In this document: positions 1-10,932 of the stretch, piece by piece | How the letters are laid out: every line of letters starts with the position of its first letter | Numbering within the stretch: the stretch's first letter is position 1 | Origin: Omphiscola glabra | Lineage: Eukaryota; Mollusca; Gastropoda; Lymnaeidae | DNA: 64,000 nucleotides | Assembly (NCBI GenBank): GCA_964017045.1 | Contig: OZ024802.1 | Coordinates: 33,587,802 to 33,651,801, forward strand | Reading direction: 5' to 3' | Made by a program: the position numbers and the translations under genes | Notes under the pieces: model-generated | What the model saw: the letters and a program-made list of their open reading frames with translations, nothing else | What the model was told of the DNA's origin: nothing | Databases searched by the model: none

Positions 1-97
1 GGACGGCGAGAATTGGGTGAGTGGGACGGCGAGAATTGGGTGGGTGGGATGGCTAGGATGGGGTGGATGGGACGGTGAGGATGGGGTGGGTGGGGGT
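1..97. repeat. 23-bp G-rich minisatellite, cut by window start
   Basis: Four consecutive 23-base units of the form GGACGGcGAGaATtGGGTGG are visible, with a few substitutions between units. The array presumably continues to the left of the window. Downstream to about 325 the sequence is non-repetitive and no gene is recognised. Confidence 0.8.
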
Positions 98-325
98 GTG
101 GGGGACCGAAGGTTTGAAAAGCGGGCTAAAATCCACTTGATATAAACGTTTATGGTTCAACGTCAAACAACAACTTCCTCAAATGATCGATAAGGAAGTT
201 GGATCTGTTTATGTTGATGTGTGTTTGTATAAGTCAGGGTTTGAGATAAGTCAAAGTTGACATATCGTAAAAATTGTGAAACGGTCGTTTTGACGCCGTC
301 TCATTTGACTGTCAAGGTGGGTCTA

Positions 326-505
326 ACGTGGCGTAGAAAGGGGGGGGGGGTGCGTAGGGAGCTTTTCGCCCCCCCCCCTCCCCCCGGTGGCACTTTTTGT
401 TTTATATTAAGGTACGGCATTGTCGGACAACTGCACAGTTAGTTAGGGGAAAGGGCGGCAGAAATCTTGGCCCGCCATGGGTAAGCCACCCTTGCTACAC
501 CACTG
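326..505 (+). mobile_element. hAT-like MITE copy, degraded (family B)
   Basis: The left end GTGGCGTAG and the right end TTGCTACACCACTG form an imperfect inverted pair. The interior carries the 'CCCCGGTGGCAC ... AAGGGCGGCA ... TCTTGGCCCGCC' layout also seen at 63638-63811 and in the right part of 41516-41847. Such CAGTGGCGTA ends belong to hAT-type DNA transposons. No convincing 8-bp duplication is preserved and no transposase is present. Confidence 0.5.
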
Positions 506-1780
506 ACTATATATGAAAAGAGGGGGGGGGGGGAGGACATGGGTGAAGCACACGAGAAAAGATAAGTAGGGGATAATCTCTAAACCAACGCTTCACTGGC
601 CCGGAAATGTTGTTTTATTTTGAGGCATTCTTTTTTTTAAAAGTACAGCACACGCCATAGAAGAAATATGTTGGAAAACAAGTCCCCATAATATCATAAC
701 ATGTTCTGTTGATCTGCTTTCATGTTTGATTTGGGACATGCTGTGTTCATTCCAGGGGTTCTCATTGCGTTCTTTGGGGAAACAAAAGTTGACTTTGGAA
801 GATTCAGAAAAATAAAAAAAAATATTAAAAAAAAACCCCACATGGGGCATTTAGATTTCAACGGGGCACCCAAAGGTAAATAGGGGCAACTTAAATTGGG
901 CAGCGGAGGCAATATAAATAAATGGGCAGTGACAAGATGGTTACGGGCGACGTGGAGTGGTACAATCGATTCGTGCAAGGGGAGACATATCTTGGAATGG
1001 GGACAAAAAGTACCAGGGGAGCTAGACTTGAACAGTCAATTTAAACTATAGGGATTTTATAGAATTCAAGGGGCAACTAAAAGTATCTAGGTAATGCAGA
1101 ATATATTAGGCAACATGGGCAACATAGACTGAGTAGGGGAAATAGAAAGTAACAGAGGCAAAACAAATGGCCTGGGCCTCAATTTGCAATGAAAGTTTGG
1201 TGAGGGGTGGGGTAACAAAGGGCACGTGACAGGGCAACATTCAATATCCGGGAAAGCCCATTTGCCACAAACTTTCAGAAAAAAACACACTTAAATTTAA
1301 TCTGACGTATTTAGCACCCACTTTTACAATATTGCACGGATGCGCCGCTGACCGTTTGTTCAAATATTATGTGTTTGTTGTTGTCGAAACTAAAATGGAA
1401 AAGGGGGTGGGGCTTACCCCGGAGCCCCAGGACTAGAGTCACACTGACATGCATTTATGGCAGTATTTTATCACCAGCGAGCGAGCAAAAATTGTCAACA
1501 AATCCGCTTGTGTCTTAGTCGTACGATCACGTGATCCATCAAATCTTAGCGGTCACGTGACTGATAGTTTTCCACTGTTTGAAAAAAACAACATGAACTT
1601 TTTAATGTTGTTTACAAAAATTTTAATTGAACTTAAGAACCTTTCAAAGTGTGTGAATTAAGCAAACAATAAATACAAAGAAACCAGTCTCTAGAACAGT
1701 TCACACCCCTCTCCCCCTCACCAGACTCGCCGCTGAGCAGATTTTGATCTTAAGGAAGTGATTTTCCGGCCCAGTTGCCT
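506..1780. other. Unique AT-rich stretch, no gene recognised
   Basis: Between 830 and 1230 a loosely recurring GGGGCAAC / GGGCAAC motif suggests a very old, decayed tandem repeat. Homopolymer runs of G (521-531) and A/T are present. Short frames on both strands show no domain, and I see no paired splice sites with good context. Confidence 0.4.
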
Positions 1781-1782
1781 TA

Positions 1783-1866
1783 AGAAGATGTTTAGTGGAC
1801 TTTAGAAGAAGTTTTGTGGACTTTAGAAGATGTTTAGTGGACTTTAGAAGATGTTTAGTGGACATT
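1783..1866. repeat. 21-bp tandem repeat, 4 copies
   Basis: Four units built on AGAAGATGTTTAGTGGACTT lie head to tail, the second diverged (AGAAGAAGTTTTGTGG). Confidence 0.8.
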
Positions 1867-1937
1867 AGTTCTGATTTGATTTCTGGTAAACACTGTACGG
1901 TTAACTTCAAATAGAAATGTTCACCACCTCCACACAA

Positions 1938-2101
1938 TGCAGACATACTAAACCATCTTCCCCACTTCATCAACAAGGCAGACATACTAAACCACATTCC
2001 CCACTTCATCAACAAGGCAGACATACTAAACCACATTCCTCACTTCATCAACAAGGCAGACATACTAAACCACATTCCCCACTTCATCAACAAGGCAGAC
2101 A
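1938..2101. repeat. 39-bp minisatellite, about 4 copies
   Basis: The unit contains GGCAGACATACTAAACCACA followed by a CCCCACTTCATC block, and the spacing of GACATACTA is exactly 39 bases. The period is divisible by three, so it stays open in several frames. Confidence 0.9.
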
Positions 2102-2231
2102 TTTTCACCATTGTAATATAAACCCGTGAGCAGTGTCGGCCTTATCAAGTTTGGCACGCTAGGAAATTAAAAATGTTGGCGCCCCTTCATCGAACACATT
2201 TTCACCTGCAAAATGAACAGTCAATAAAATA

Positions 2232-2536
2232 ACAGAGTCATGTCCTAAAGTAGCAAAGTCATGTCCTACAGTAGCAAAGTGATGGCCTACAGTAGCAAAT
2301 TCATGTACTACAGTAGCAAAGTATTGTCCTAAAGTAGCAAAGTCATGTCCTACAGCAGAAAAGTCATGTAATTCAGTAGCAAGGTCATGTCCTACAGTAG
2401 CAAAGTCTTGTCCTACAGTAGCAAAGTCTTGTCCTACAGTTGCAAAGTCTTGTCCTACAGTAAAAAAGTCTTGTCCTACAGTAGCAAAGTCTTGTCCTAC
2501 AGTAGCAAAGTCTTGTCCTACAGTAGCAAAGTCTTG
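2232..2536. repeat. 21-bp minisatellite, about 14 copies
   Basis: Monomers read GTCCTACAGTAGCAAAGTCw. The left half is more diverged than the right half, where copies are nearly identical. The 21-base period gives a heptapeptide frame on the minus strand, which I regard as a by-product. Confidence 0.92.
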
Positions 2537-2905
2537 TTGTGTCAACTAACTATTAACATTAAAACAATCACATTTTTTTAGATTTCATGTAAACAATTAT
2601 AAACGAATCTGTTTGAAATTTTAAAATGTTTTTTGTTTACAATGAAGAAAAAAAAATCGCCCAGACTTTCAGCAAGCTGTTGTCATACACAAATGTGTCG
2701 TCATAACCAGCATACAACTGTGCAGTGCGTCCTTAACCAGACTCACTATTGGAGTACAATCCTCAGAGAATAAGCGTACCATTCAAAGGACAAGCACAAT
2801 CATAGGACTTAAATGACAAGCACAATCATAGGACGGAAACAAAACACAATGCACCAAGAATTTGATGACCGTCTCTCCTTACATCCGCTCACCCCTCCCT
2901 CTCTA
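2537..2905. other. Unique stretch, nothing recognised
   Basis: AT-rich sequence with a short near-duplication (GACAAGCACAATCATAGGAC at about 2790 and 2816). No coding signal is seen. Confidence 0.4.
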
Positions 2906-2907
2906 CC

Positions 2908-2918
2908 TCTTATCTCTC

Positions 2919-2955
<37 letters not shown>

Positions 2956-2958
2956 ATT
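2908..2958. repeat. (TC)n microsatellite
   Basis: A pyrimidine run of mostly TC dinucleotides with occasional CC interruptions. Confidence 0.9.
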
Positions 2959-2959
2959 T

Positions 2960-3517
2960 CCCTCTATGTCTATCTGTACTGCGCCATTCATTGCTATTTC
3001 CAGATAAGCAAATTATTTTCAAAAAAAACACTGGGCTGAGAACTTAAAAAACAAAAAAACATGCAAGAATCAAATCCGAACTCGGAGGACAACCACAACC
3101 ACAACTAAAAATAGACATTGTTCATCCCGGATCTGAAGCTATCTGGGTCGGAAAACTTGAGAGCTCTCAGAACTGAGGCAGAGTTCTGCGTCGACCCCAC
3201 GAGTCAGAGACTCAGCATCCTGTTTTTGGCGACCTTGGGAACGAGGATCTGGTTGAATGTAGTCACGTGGGGGATTAGGAGATACGTGGAAAGGGGTGGG
3301 TTGATGAGATGGTGGATGGGGAGATGGCATGGTGGATGGGGAGAAGGCATGCGTTGTGGGAATACTAATTGGGGTACAAAGTCAGGTTTTGTTTGTCTTG
3401 GTATTTTCCTTGACAGATCTCAGCGTGCAGTGGGAATAATGATTGGGGATGGGGGTCGGGGTGGGGGGCAGTCATTAGGGACAGGTGGGATGGGGTGCGC
3501 TGTTGGAAGGGGCTAGC
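2960..3517. other. Unique stretch with weak minus-strand coding look
   Basis: An open minus-strand frame at 3139-3330 and a plus-strand frame at 3118-3516 overlap. Neither has a recognisable domain. The plus frame runs through G-rich low-complexity DNA (GGATGGGGAGA repeats at 3310-3350). I do not call a gene. Confidence 0.3.
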
Positions 3518-3519
3518 AT

Positions 3520-3812
3520 ATATGATATGTCATCTTTTATATGATAGGTCATGTTTGATATGATATGTCATCTTTGATATGAAATAGTTGATATGTTAGG
3601 TCATCTTTGATACGATATGTCATCTTTGATATAATAGGTCATGTTTGATATGATAGGTTATCTTTGATATGATATGTCATCGTTGATATGATAGGTCATC
3701 TTTGATATGATATGTCATCTTTGATTTGATATGTTATCTTTGATATGATAGGTCATCTTCGACATGTTAGGTCATCGTTGATACACTAGGTCATCATTGA
3801 TACATGTCATCA
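3520..3812. repeat. 19-bp minisatellite, about 15 copies
   Basis: Units of TCATCTTTGATATGATAkG are spaced 19 bases apart, with drift increasing to the right, where the repeat dissolves into TAGGTCATC fragments near 3860. Confidence 0.9.
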
Positions 3813-4080
3813 TGTCATAACCTCATCAAGGGTTAAAAGCAGGTCACCAGGTTAGGTCATCCATCACGCGGTTTGGACAGCTTGGTCTGACGTAAGACGT
3901 AGGATGGATGATGTATGATGCATGTAACGAAACACAAAACAGATTAAAAAATACTGAACATAATAACTAGAACTTTTTGAGAATGTTGTTTAACATAACA
4001 CCCCCTCCCCCAAATTGTATTTCATTACCCCCCTCCCCCCAAAAAAATCCATTACTTTCCTTAACGCATATAAAATACCA

Positions 4081-4373
4081 CTATATGTGTACATCTAGAC
4101 CAGACCAATCATATACAACTTGATTTATACATCTAGACCAGACCAATCATAAACAATTATATTTGTACAAAAAACTAGACTATCATGTACAACTATATGT
4201 GTACATTTAGACCAGACCAACCATGTACAACTATATTTGTACATCTATACCAGACCAATCATGTACAACTATATGTGAATATCTAGACCAGACCAATGAT
4301 ATACATCTATATATGTACATCTAGACGAGACCAATCATGTACAACTATATGTGTACATCTAGACCAGACCAAT
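4081..4373. repeat. 38-bp degenerate minisatellite, about 7 copies
   Basis: The unit carries TGTACATCTAGACCAGACCA and then ATCATGTACAACTATA. Copies differ by substitutions and small indels. Confidence 0.85.
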
Positions 4374-4379
4374 CATGCT

Positions 4380-4829
4380 TTCAGGAAATGTGTCCTTTTT
4401 CGGAAATCTGGTACATGGGTAAATGTATGTATATGTAAATGTTTTTATAGCAATCTGCAATTACAATTGCAATATTGCACCCTAGATGTTTTTTTTTAAT
4501 GGCAATCTTGCTCCCTAGATAGTTCTATTTCAGAACTGGCACCTAGGACATGACCATTACTCTTAAGCAAGCTGGTATTCTTGATATGTCTAATTTTACA
4601 ACATGCTGCCCCCCCCAACCCAACCTTAGATATCTCAGAACCCAACATATTTCCCCCCCCCCAACCCAGTCACGATAATTCAAAGAACCTTCATGCCCCC
4701 AACAGTTCTATTATAAGATATTGATTGGCTCTCTCCCATTGTTGTGATACGGTTTTATGGCTCTCTCATTGTTATCAGTCGTCCACACTGCGTGTAGTTT
4801 TGTCGCATGTAGCACTTGTCGCAGGTAGC
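4380..4829. other. Unique stretch before the 4.8 kb MITE
   Basis: AT-rich sequence with C runs at 4608 and 4653 and a partial duplication of TGGCTCTCTC at 4726/4758. The last part (about 4800-4829) repeats TAGCACTTGTCGCA, the host sequence into which the MITE inserted. Confidence 0.5.
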
Positions 4830-5037
4830 CAGTGGCGTAGTGAGGGGGGAGCAAGGGGGCATCATGCCCCGGGCGCTACTCACAAAGGGGCGCCAAATGG
4901 TATATTTTACTATATATTGTATGGTTTTCGAATAAAAGGGGGGGGGCGCTAAAAAGGTATGGGGGGCGCTAAAAAGGTATGAGGGGCGCTAAAAAGGTAT
5001 TGTGTCCCGGGCGCGAGTTAAGCTCGCTACGCCACTG
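4830..5037 (+). mobile_element. hAT-like MITE with perfect 8-bp target duplication
   Basis: The left terminus CAGTGGCGTAGTGAG is matched by an inverted right terminus ending CTCGCTACGCCACTG (about 14 of 15 positions). Directly outside are identical 8-base copies of CAGGTAGC (4822-4829 and 5038-5045). An 8-bp duplication with CAGTGG-type inverted ends is the hallmark of hAT elements. The 208-bp element has no transposase and is non-autonomous. Its interior holds three copies of a 20-bp GGGGCGCTAAAAAGGTAT unit. Confidence 0.88.
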
Positions 5038-5045
5038 CAGGTAGC

Positions 5046-5267
5046 ACTTGTCGCATGTAGCATTTATCTAGAATTCGCTACCACTATGTTAGCGCAGGTT
5101 GGAATGTTTTTATGTTGGTTTCTATTTATGTGACCTGTGTTGATATATTGTATGTTTATATGTTGAACTATCCTTAAACGTAAAAAATTACGATGATATT
5201 TTGACATGTGTACATGAATGTACATACATATAGATAAACGTATTAAAGTATATAATTTAATGTTGTC
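5046..5267. other. Unique stretch, nothing recognised
   Basis: AT-rich DNA between the MITE and the next array. No coding or structural signal is seen. Confidence 0.4.
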
Positions 5268-5649
5268 ATTGTACATGGCCGATGTCTTAAGTGCACACAT
5301 TGTATGTGGCCGATGTCTTAAGTGTACACATTGTATGTGGCCGATGTCTTAAGTGTACACATTGTACATGGCCGATGTCTTAAGTGCGCACATTGTACAT
5401 GGCCGATGTCTTAAGTGTACACATTGTACATGGCCGATTTCTTAAGTGTACACGTTGTATGTGGCCGATGTCTTAAGTGTACACGTTGTATGTGGCCGAT
5501 GTCTTAAGTGTACACGTTGTACATGGCCGATGTCTTAAGTGTACACATTGTACATGGCCGATGTCTTAAGTGCGCACATTGTACATGGCCAATGTCTTAA
5601 GTGTACACATTGTACATGGCCGATGTCTTAAGTGTACACGTTGTACACG
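5268..5649. repeat. 31-bp minisatellite, about 12 copies
   Basis: The unit contains GGCCGATGTCTTAAGTG and a TGTACACATTGTACATGG segment, so each copy holds CTTAAG and TGTACA palindromes. Variation is confined to a few sites such as ACAyTGTAyrTGG. Confidence 0.93.
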
Positions 5650-6326
5650 TTTGAATTGACTTGTCTAGCGTACATGTCTCTTCATCCGTCCATCAACATG
5701 TGTACACGACTATGCTGACGTGTTATACGCGTACACAATTCTGATCATGATTTCCGAAAGATCTAAGCAGTTAAAGGTGTACATTTCAGTACTGGAGACA
5801 AAGAGTCCAAAGCCGCCCCCCCCCCTTTTTTTTCCACCAGTATGACGAAAAACCACACTGATCCAACTGTTGATACAACGGCTTAAGTCCAAACTACATT
5901 TTAACTCTTGCTATATCGAGGCCTGGAATAATCCTAAAATAAATTAAAGAACGCGTTAGAAAGTTCTCTGTGTTAGTTAATGAAGTCCCCCCCACACCCG
6001 GTCCTCCCCCAACCCTTACACCTTACACGTTTTGGTGTTGTGCTTAACACGACCAGTTACCTTGTATGTTTATGTGTCTGTCAGTTTGTCTCTGGCGGAA
6101 ATGTGTCGAAACCAGGGTCTCCCAAACTTTTGAGCCACACAACCCAGCTGAGCATCTGGTCCTTACATCATTACAGATATGTTAACATGACACTTACATC
6201 ATTACAGCTGGTATAGCCTGATCCTTACATTTGACAACTGGTTTAGCCTGGCCCTTACACTATTAAAGCTGCCGTAGAGAAGAGAGCCCGAAAGACATTT
6301 TAGTTTAATTTCCACTAAGACTCCAA
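5650..6326. other. Unique stretch between two arrays
   Basis: Contains a 22-base string at 5759-5780, starting AGATCTAAGCAG, that recurs exactly at 8481-8502. Around 6120-6270 a loose TGGTCCTTACATCATTACAGC motif recurs 3-4 times. No gene is seen. Confidence 0.4.
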
Positions 6327-7441
6327 TGTCAATGTCCATGTCAATGTCCATGTCAATGTCCATGTCAATGTCCATGTCAATGTCCATGTCAATGTCCATG
6401 TCAATATCCATGTTAATGTCCATGTCAATGTCCATGTCAATGTCCACGCCAATGTCCGTGCCAATGTCCATGCCAATGTCCATGTCAATGTCCATGTCAA
6501 TGTCCATGTCAATGTCCGTGTCAATGCCAATGTCCATGTTAATGTCCATGTCAATGTCCATGTAAATGTCCATGTTAATGTCCATGTCAATGTCCATGTT
6601 AATGTCCATGTTAATGTCCATGTCAATGTCCATGTCAATGCCCACGTCAATATCAATGTCCATGTCAATGTCCTTGTCCATGTCAATGTCCATGTCAATG
6701 TCAATGTCCATGTCAATGTCCATGTCAATGTCCATGTCAATGTCCATGTCCATGCCAATGTCCACGTCAATGTCCATGTCAATGTCCTTGTCCATGTCAA
6801 TGTCCATGTCAATGTCCATGTCAATGTCCATGTCAATGTCCATGTCAATGTCCATGTCAATGTCCATGCTAATGTCCATGTCAATGTCCACGTCAATGTC
6901 CACGTCAATGTCCATGCCAATGTCCATGCCAATGTCCATGTCAATGTCCATGTCAATGTCCATGTCAATATCCATGTCAATATCCATGTCAATGTCCATG
7001 TCAATGTCCATGTCAATGTCCATGTCAATGTCCATGTCAATGCCAATGTCCATGTTAATGTCCATGTTAATGTCCATGTCAATGTCCATGTTAATGTCCA
7101 TGTCAATGTCCATGTCAATGTCCATGTCAATGCCCACGTCAATGTCCATGTCCATGTCAATGTCCTTGTCCATGTCAATGTCCATGTCAATGTCCATGTC
7201 AATGTCCATGTCAATGTCCATGTCAATGTCCATGTCAATATCCATGTCAATGTCCATGCCAATGTCCATGTCCATGCCAATGTCCACTTCAATGTCCATG
7301 CCAATGTCCATGTCAATGTCCGTGTCCATGTCCATGTCAATGTCCATGCCAATGTCCATGTCAATGTCCATGTCAATGTCCATGCCAATGTCCATGCCAA
7401 TGTCCATGTCAATGTCCATACCATGCCCATGTCAATGTCCT
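6327..7441. repeat. 12-bp (6+6) minisatellite, about 1.1 kb
   Basis: Built almost wholly of TCAATG and TCCATG hexamers, giving a 12-base TCAATGTCCATG period. Distinct variant hexamers (CCCACG at about 6641 and 7133, TTAATG clusters before each, CTTGTCCATG) recur about 492 bases apart, so a roughly 0.5-kb segment was duplicated. Long Met-Ser and Asp-Ile-Asp-Met frames of 240-405 codons on both strands follow from the period and are not evidence of a gene. Confidence 0.95.
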
Positions 7442-7550
7442 TGTCAAGTCAGTGTGAAAACCCTGACGGTAACATGTAACTATGGCAGGACAGCAATACA
7501 AGCCACGTTTTGTGTTGTGAAATATGTTTCTCTCCACTGCTGAGCCTTTC

Positions 7551-8391
7551 AATACATATAGTTATAGCCTGATGGGTGAGCATACACATAGTTATAGCCT
7601 GATGGGTGAGCATACACATAGTTATAGCCTGATGGGTGAGCATACACATAGTTATAGCCTGATGGGTGAACATACACATAGTTATAGCCTGATGGGTGAG
7701 CATACACATAGTTATAGCCTGATGGATGAACATACATATAGTTATAGCCTGATGGGTGAGCATACACATAGTTATAGCCTGATGGGTGAACATACACATA
7801 GTTATAGCCTGATGGGTGAGCATACACATAGTTATAGCCTGATGGGTGAGCATACACATAGTTATAGCCTGATGGGTGAGCATACACATAGTTATAGCCT
7901 GATGGGTGAGCATACACATAGTTATAGCCTGATGGGTGAACATACACATAGTTATAGCCTGATGGATGAACATACATATAGTTATAGCCTGATGGGTGAA
8001 CATACATATAGTTATAGCCTGATGGGTGAACATACATATAGTTATAGCCTGATGGGTGAACATACATATAGTTATAGCCTGATGGGTGAGCATACACATA
8101 GTTATAGCCTGATGGGTGAACATACACATAGTTATAGCCTGATGGATGAACATACATATAGTTATAGCCTGATGGGTGAACATACATATAGTTATAGCCT
8201 GATGGGTGAACATACATATAGTTATAGCCTGATGGGTGAACATACACATAGTTATAGCCTGATGGGTGAGCATACATATAGTTATAGCCTGATGGGTGAA
8301 CATACATATAGTTATAGCCTGATGGGTGAACATACACATAGTTATAGCCTGATGGATGAACATACACATAGTTATAGCCTGATGGGTGAAC
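7551..8391. repeat. 30-bp minisatellite, 28 copies
   Basis: Exact 30-base head-to-tail units carry GTTATAGCCTGATGGGTGA. Variation sits at three positions: GGG/GGA, GAG/GAA, and CAC/CAT. The GGATGAA variant recurs every 6-8 units, hinting at a higher-order unit of about seven monomers. Open in three frames, including two on the minus strand, because 30 is divisible by three. Confidence 0.97.
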
Positions 8392-8431
8392 AGAGGAGAC
8401 ACCAAATTTTGATGAATTACAATGTTCAATG

Positions 8432-8702
8432 AGACTAAATGGGATAGCAGATTTTAGCTGTGTAACATTCCTTGAAGCAGAGATCTAAGCAGTTAAAGGT
8501 GTTACCCAAATGAAATAATGCTAAGCACCCATATAGAGGTAACATACATTTGGGAGAGCATGTAAGAAAATCTACGGTATGAAAAAAAAAGTTACAGGAA
8601 AAAAATCCGTGGAAAAAGTTCATACGGAAAACAGGAAACAAAAGTCACAGAAAAAAAGGTCCCAGAATATAGCCACAGAACAAAAGTCACATTATATGTT
8701 AA
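8432..8702. other. Unique stretch, nothing recognised
   Basis: Carries the second copy of the 22-base string also found at 5759-5780, then AT-rich sequence with several GGAAAA/CACAGAAA runs. Confidence 0.4.
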
Positions 8703-8876
8703 GGGTCGGTTCACACGATCAAATTTTCCTTAAAGCATTTGATGCAATTCGTGTATGAAGCCTTGTCACAACTTTCAAATTACTATTTGATCGAATTCTC
8801 CCAAAAAAGAAACCACGCACAAAATGGTGCGTTCATACAACAATTTGACGCGAAATTTGACCGTGTGAACTGACCC
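8703..8876 (+). mobile_element. PIF/Harbinger-like MITE with TAA duplication
   Basis: The terminal inverted repeats are GGGTCGGTTCACACGATCAA on the left and the complement of GGGTCAGTTCACACGGTCAA on the right, matching at about 22 of 24 positions and continuing into a CAAATTT block. The element is flanked by TAA on both sides (8700-8702 and 8877-8879). A 3-base TAA/TWA duplication with such ends is typical of PIF/Harbinger MITEs. It is 174 bp long with no coding content. A decayed relative is at 41014-41186. Confidence 0.8.
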
Positions 8877-8927
8877 TAAGTGTAAGTTCTTATTAACTTT
8901 ATTTTTGTTCTTTTTGTTAGTCGATCA

Positions 8928-9118
8928 AAATGTTTGTCATAAATGTTTGTCATAAATGTTTGTCATAAATGTTTGTCATAAATGTTTGTCATAAATGTTT
9001 GTCATAAATGTTTGTCATAAATGTTTTTCATAAATGTTTGTCATAAATGTTTGTCATAAATGTTTGTCATAAATGTTTGTCATTAATGTTTGTCATAAAT
9101 GTTTGCCATAAATGTTTG
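8928..9118. repeat. 14-bp minisatellite, about 13-14 copies
   Basis: Units of AAATGTTTGTCATA are nearly identical, with single-base variants (TTTTTCAT, GTCATTAATG, GCCATA). Confidence 0.95.
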
Positions 9119-9205
9119 TTTTAGACTGCGTAAGAAGAGTACATGGGCATACGTGACGTCACATTAGGAAAGTGGTTCAATTCTCTCTTGAGGTTAAAAA
9201 TGTGT

Positions 9206-9236
9206 GTGAATGTATGTGTGTGTGTGTGTGTGTGTG
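9206..9236. repeat. (TG)n microsatellite
   Basis: A short uninterrupted TG run at about 9208-9234 after GTGTGAATGTATG. Confidence 0.85.
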
Positions 9237-9405
9237 ATTTGTATAATGTTCTTCTGTCCTTTTTTACGCATCTGTTATTCGTATACAGTTATGTTGTTAT
9301 GTTGTTATGTATAAGCCGCATAAACAAGAATATTATACATTAAATAGCAAGATATTTAGAAGAACCGGGTGCTCAGAGTTTGAGGATAGTCGTGGTATTC
9401 TTCAA

Positions 9406-10198
9406 TGGGGGACTGGTTAAACTGGTGTGCGGGCAAGTGGTTAAACGGGTGTGTGGGCAAGTTGTTAAACGGGTGTGGGGGCAAGTGGTTAAACGGGTGT
9501 GCGGGCAAGTGGTTAAACGGGTGTGGGGGCAAGTGGTTAAACGGGTGTGCGGGCAAGTTGTTAAACGGGTGTGGGGGCAAGTGGTTAAACGGGTGTGCGG
9601 GCAAGTGGTTAAACGGGTGTGTGGGCAAGTGGTTAAACGGGTGTGGGGGCAAGTGGTTAAACGGGTGTGCGGGCAAGTGGTTAAACGGGTGTGGGGGCAA
9701 GTGGTTAAACGGGTGTGCGGGCAAGTGGTTAAACGGGTGTGCGGGCAAGTGGTTAAACGGGTGTGGGGGCAAGTTGTTAAACGGGTGTGGGGGCAAGTGG
9801 TTAAACGGGTGTGCGGGCAAGTGGTTAAACGGGTGTGGGGGCAAGTTGTTAAACGGGTGTGCGGGCAAGTGGTTAAACGGGTGTGCGGGCAAGTGGTTAA
9901 ACGGGTGTGGGGGCAAGTGGTTAAACGGGTGTGCGGGCAAGTGGTTAAACGGGTGTGGGGGCAAGTTGTTAAACGGGTGTGGGGGCAAGTGGTTAAACAG
10001 GTGTGGGGGAAAGTGGTTAAACGGGTGTGCGGGCAAGTGGTTAAACGGGTGTGGGGGCAAGTTGTTAAACGGGTGTGGGGGCAAGTGGTTAAACAGGTGT
10101 GGGGGAAAGTGGTTAAACGGGTGTGGGGGTAAGTGGTTAAACGGGTGTGGGGGTAAGTGGTTCAACGGGTGTGGGGGCGTGGTTAAACGGGTGTGGGG
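9406..10198. repeat. 24-bp G-rich minisatellite, about 33 copies
   Basis: The unit is GGCAAGTGGTTAAACGGGTG plus TGsG. Two alternating variants exist, GTGCGGGC and GTGGGGGC, with occasional GTTGTTAAAC. The G strand carries three or more G runs per two units, so G-quadruplex formation is plausible. Octapeptide frames on both strands are a by-product of the 24-base period. Confidence 0.96.
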
Positions 10199-10365
10199 CA
10201 CTCTACTGTACAAAGAATTACAGCACCTGTACTGTACATAGAGTAATAGCACCTGTACTGTGCATAGAGATTTAGCACCTGTGCTGTACAGAGAGTTATA
10301 GCGCCTCTCATGTACATAGAGTTATGGCCCCTGTCCTGTGCACAAAGTTATGGTGCCTACAATGC
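10199..10365. repeat. 26-bp degenerate tandem repeat, 5-6 copies
   Basis: Copies of AGCACCTGTACTGTACATAG plus AGTTAT are diverged at most positions. The array is old. Confidence 0.75.
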
Positions 10366-10932
10366 AGTCTACCAGATGGTGACTTCATTACCAACAGTTA
10401 ATCCGACAACTAGTCGGACACGTATCTGAGAAACACATTTATGAAACAAAACAAAAATAGCGCAGCATTAGTATCCAGCAACACCGACTTGGACCTGCCA
10501 GTGCGGGGTGGGGATGTCATGGTAGGGAGGGGGGTGTCATAGTGGGGAGCGGGGTGTTATGTGTACACGACCTGGCAATCCTATTCAGTGAAACGCAGAC
10601 ATTATGGTATTTACGCAGCAACGCAAGGTCCCAGGTATCTGTCCCCGAAAATGGGTCACTGAACTACACAACATGTTTATTAAGAAACTTAATGACACTG
10701 TCTCAGCGCCCCCCCCCCCCCAACCCAACGACCCGTATAGGGCGCACTCAAATTAAAAAAAAAATTCTTATGTAACCGTTGATAAAGGGGTGCACAGATA
10801 CAAAAATGGGGGGGGGGGGGGGGTTTATGAGGGTCGTCAACTAAAGACCAAAGTCGCAACGCAATTTTAGATTAACATTTCTTTTTAAATGCCTAATTTA
10901 TTTTATGACCGTCATTCCTCTCATTTCTAAAT
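10366..10932. other. Unique stretch with long C and G runs
   Basis: Contains a C run at about 10710 and an 18-base G run at 10806-10823, and a small palindrome CCGACAACTAGTCGG near 10412. No gene is recognised. Confidence 0.4.

Noticed and set aside
694..978. 94-codon minus-strand frame near the left end
   Set aside because: Passes through A/T homopolymers and decayed GGGCAAC repeats, with no domain.
2133..2216. Possible MITE fragment (GGCGCCCCTTCATCG)
   Set aside because: Too short and without a terminus. Similarity to the hAT-like family is only suggestive.
6202..7543. Frames of 240-405 codons with Asp-Ile-Asp-Met, Trp-Thr-Leu and Met-Ser repeats
   Set aside because: All come from a 6/12-bp array open in several frames on both strands. 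No unique flanking domain, start context or splice sites.
7449..8432. Three 270-326-codon frames in the 30-bp array
   Set aside because: Period divisible by three with no stop in the monomer. The variants show no bias against amino-acid change.
9356..10252. His/Pro/Asn-rich 298-codon minus-strand frame (HPFNHLPP)
   Set aside because: A by-product of the 24-bp array. Plus-strand frames are equally open.
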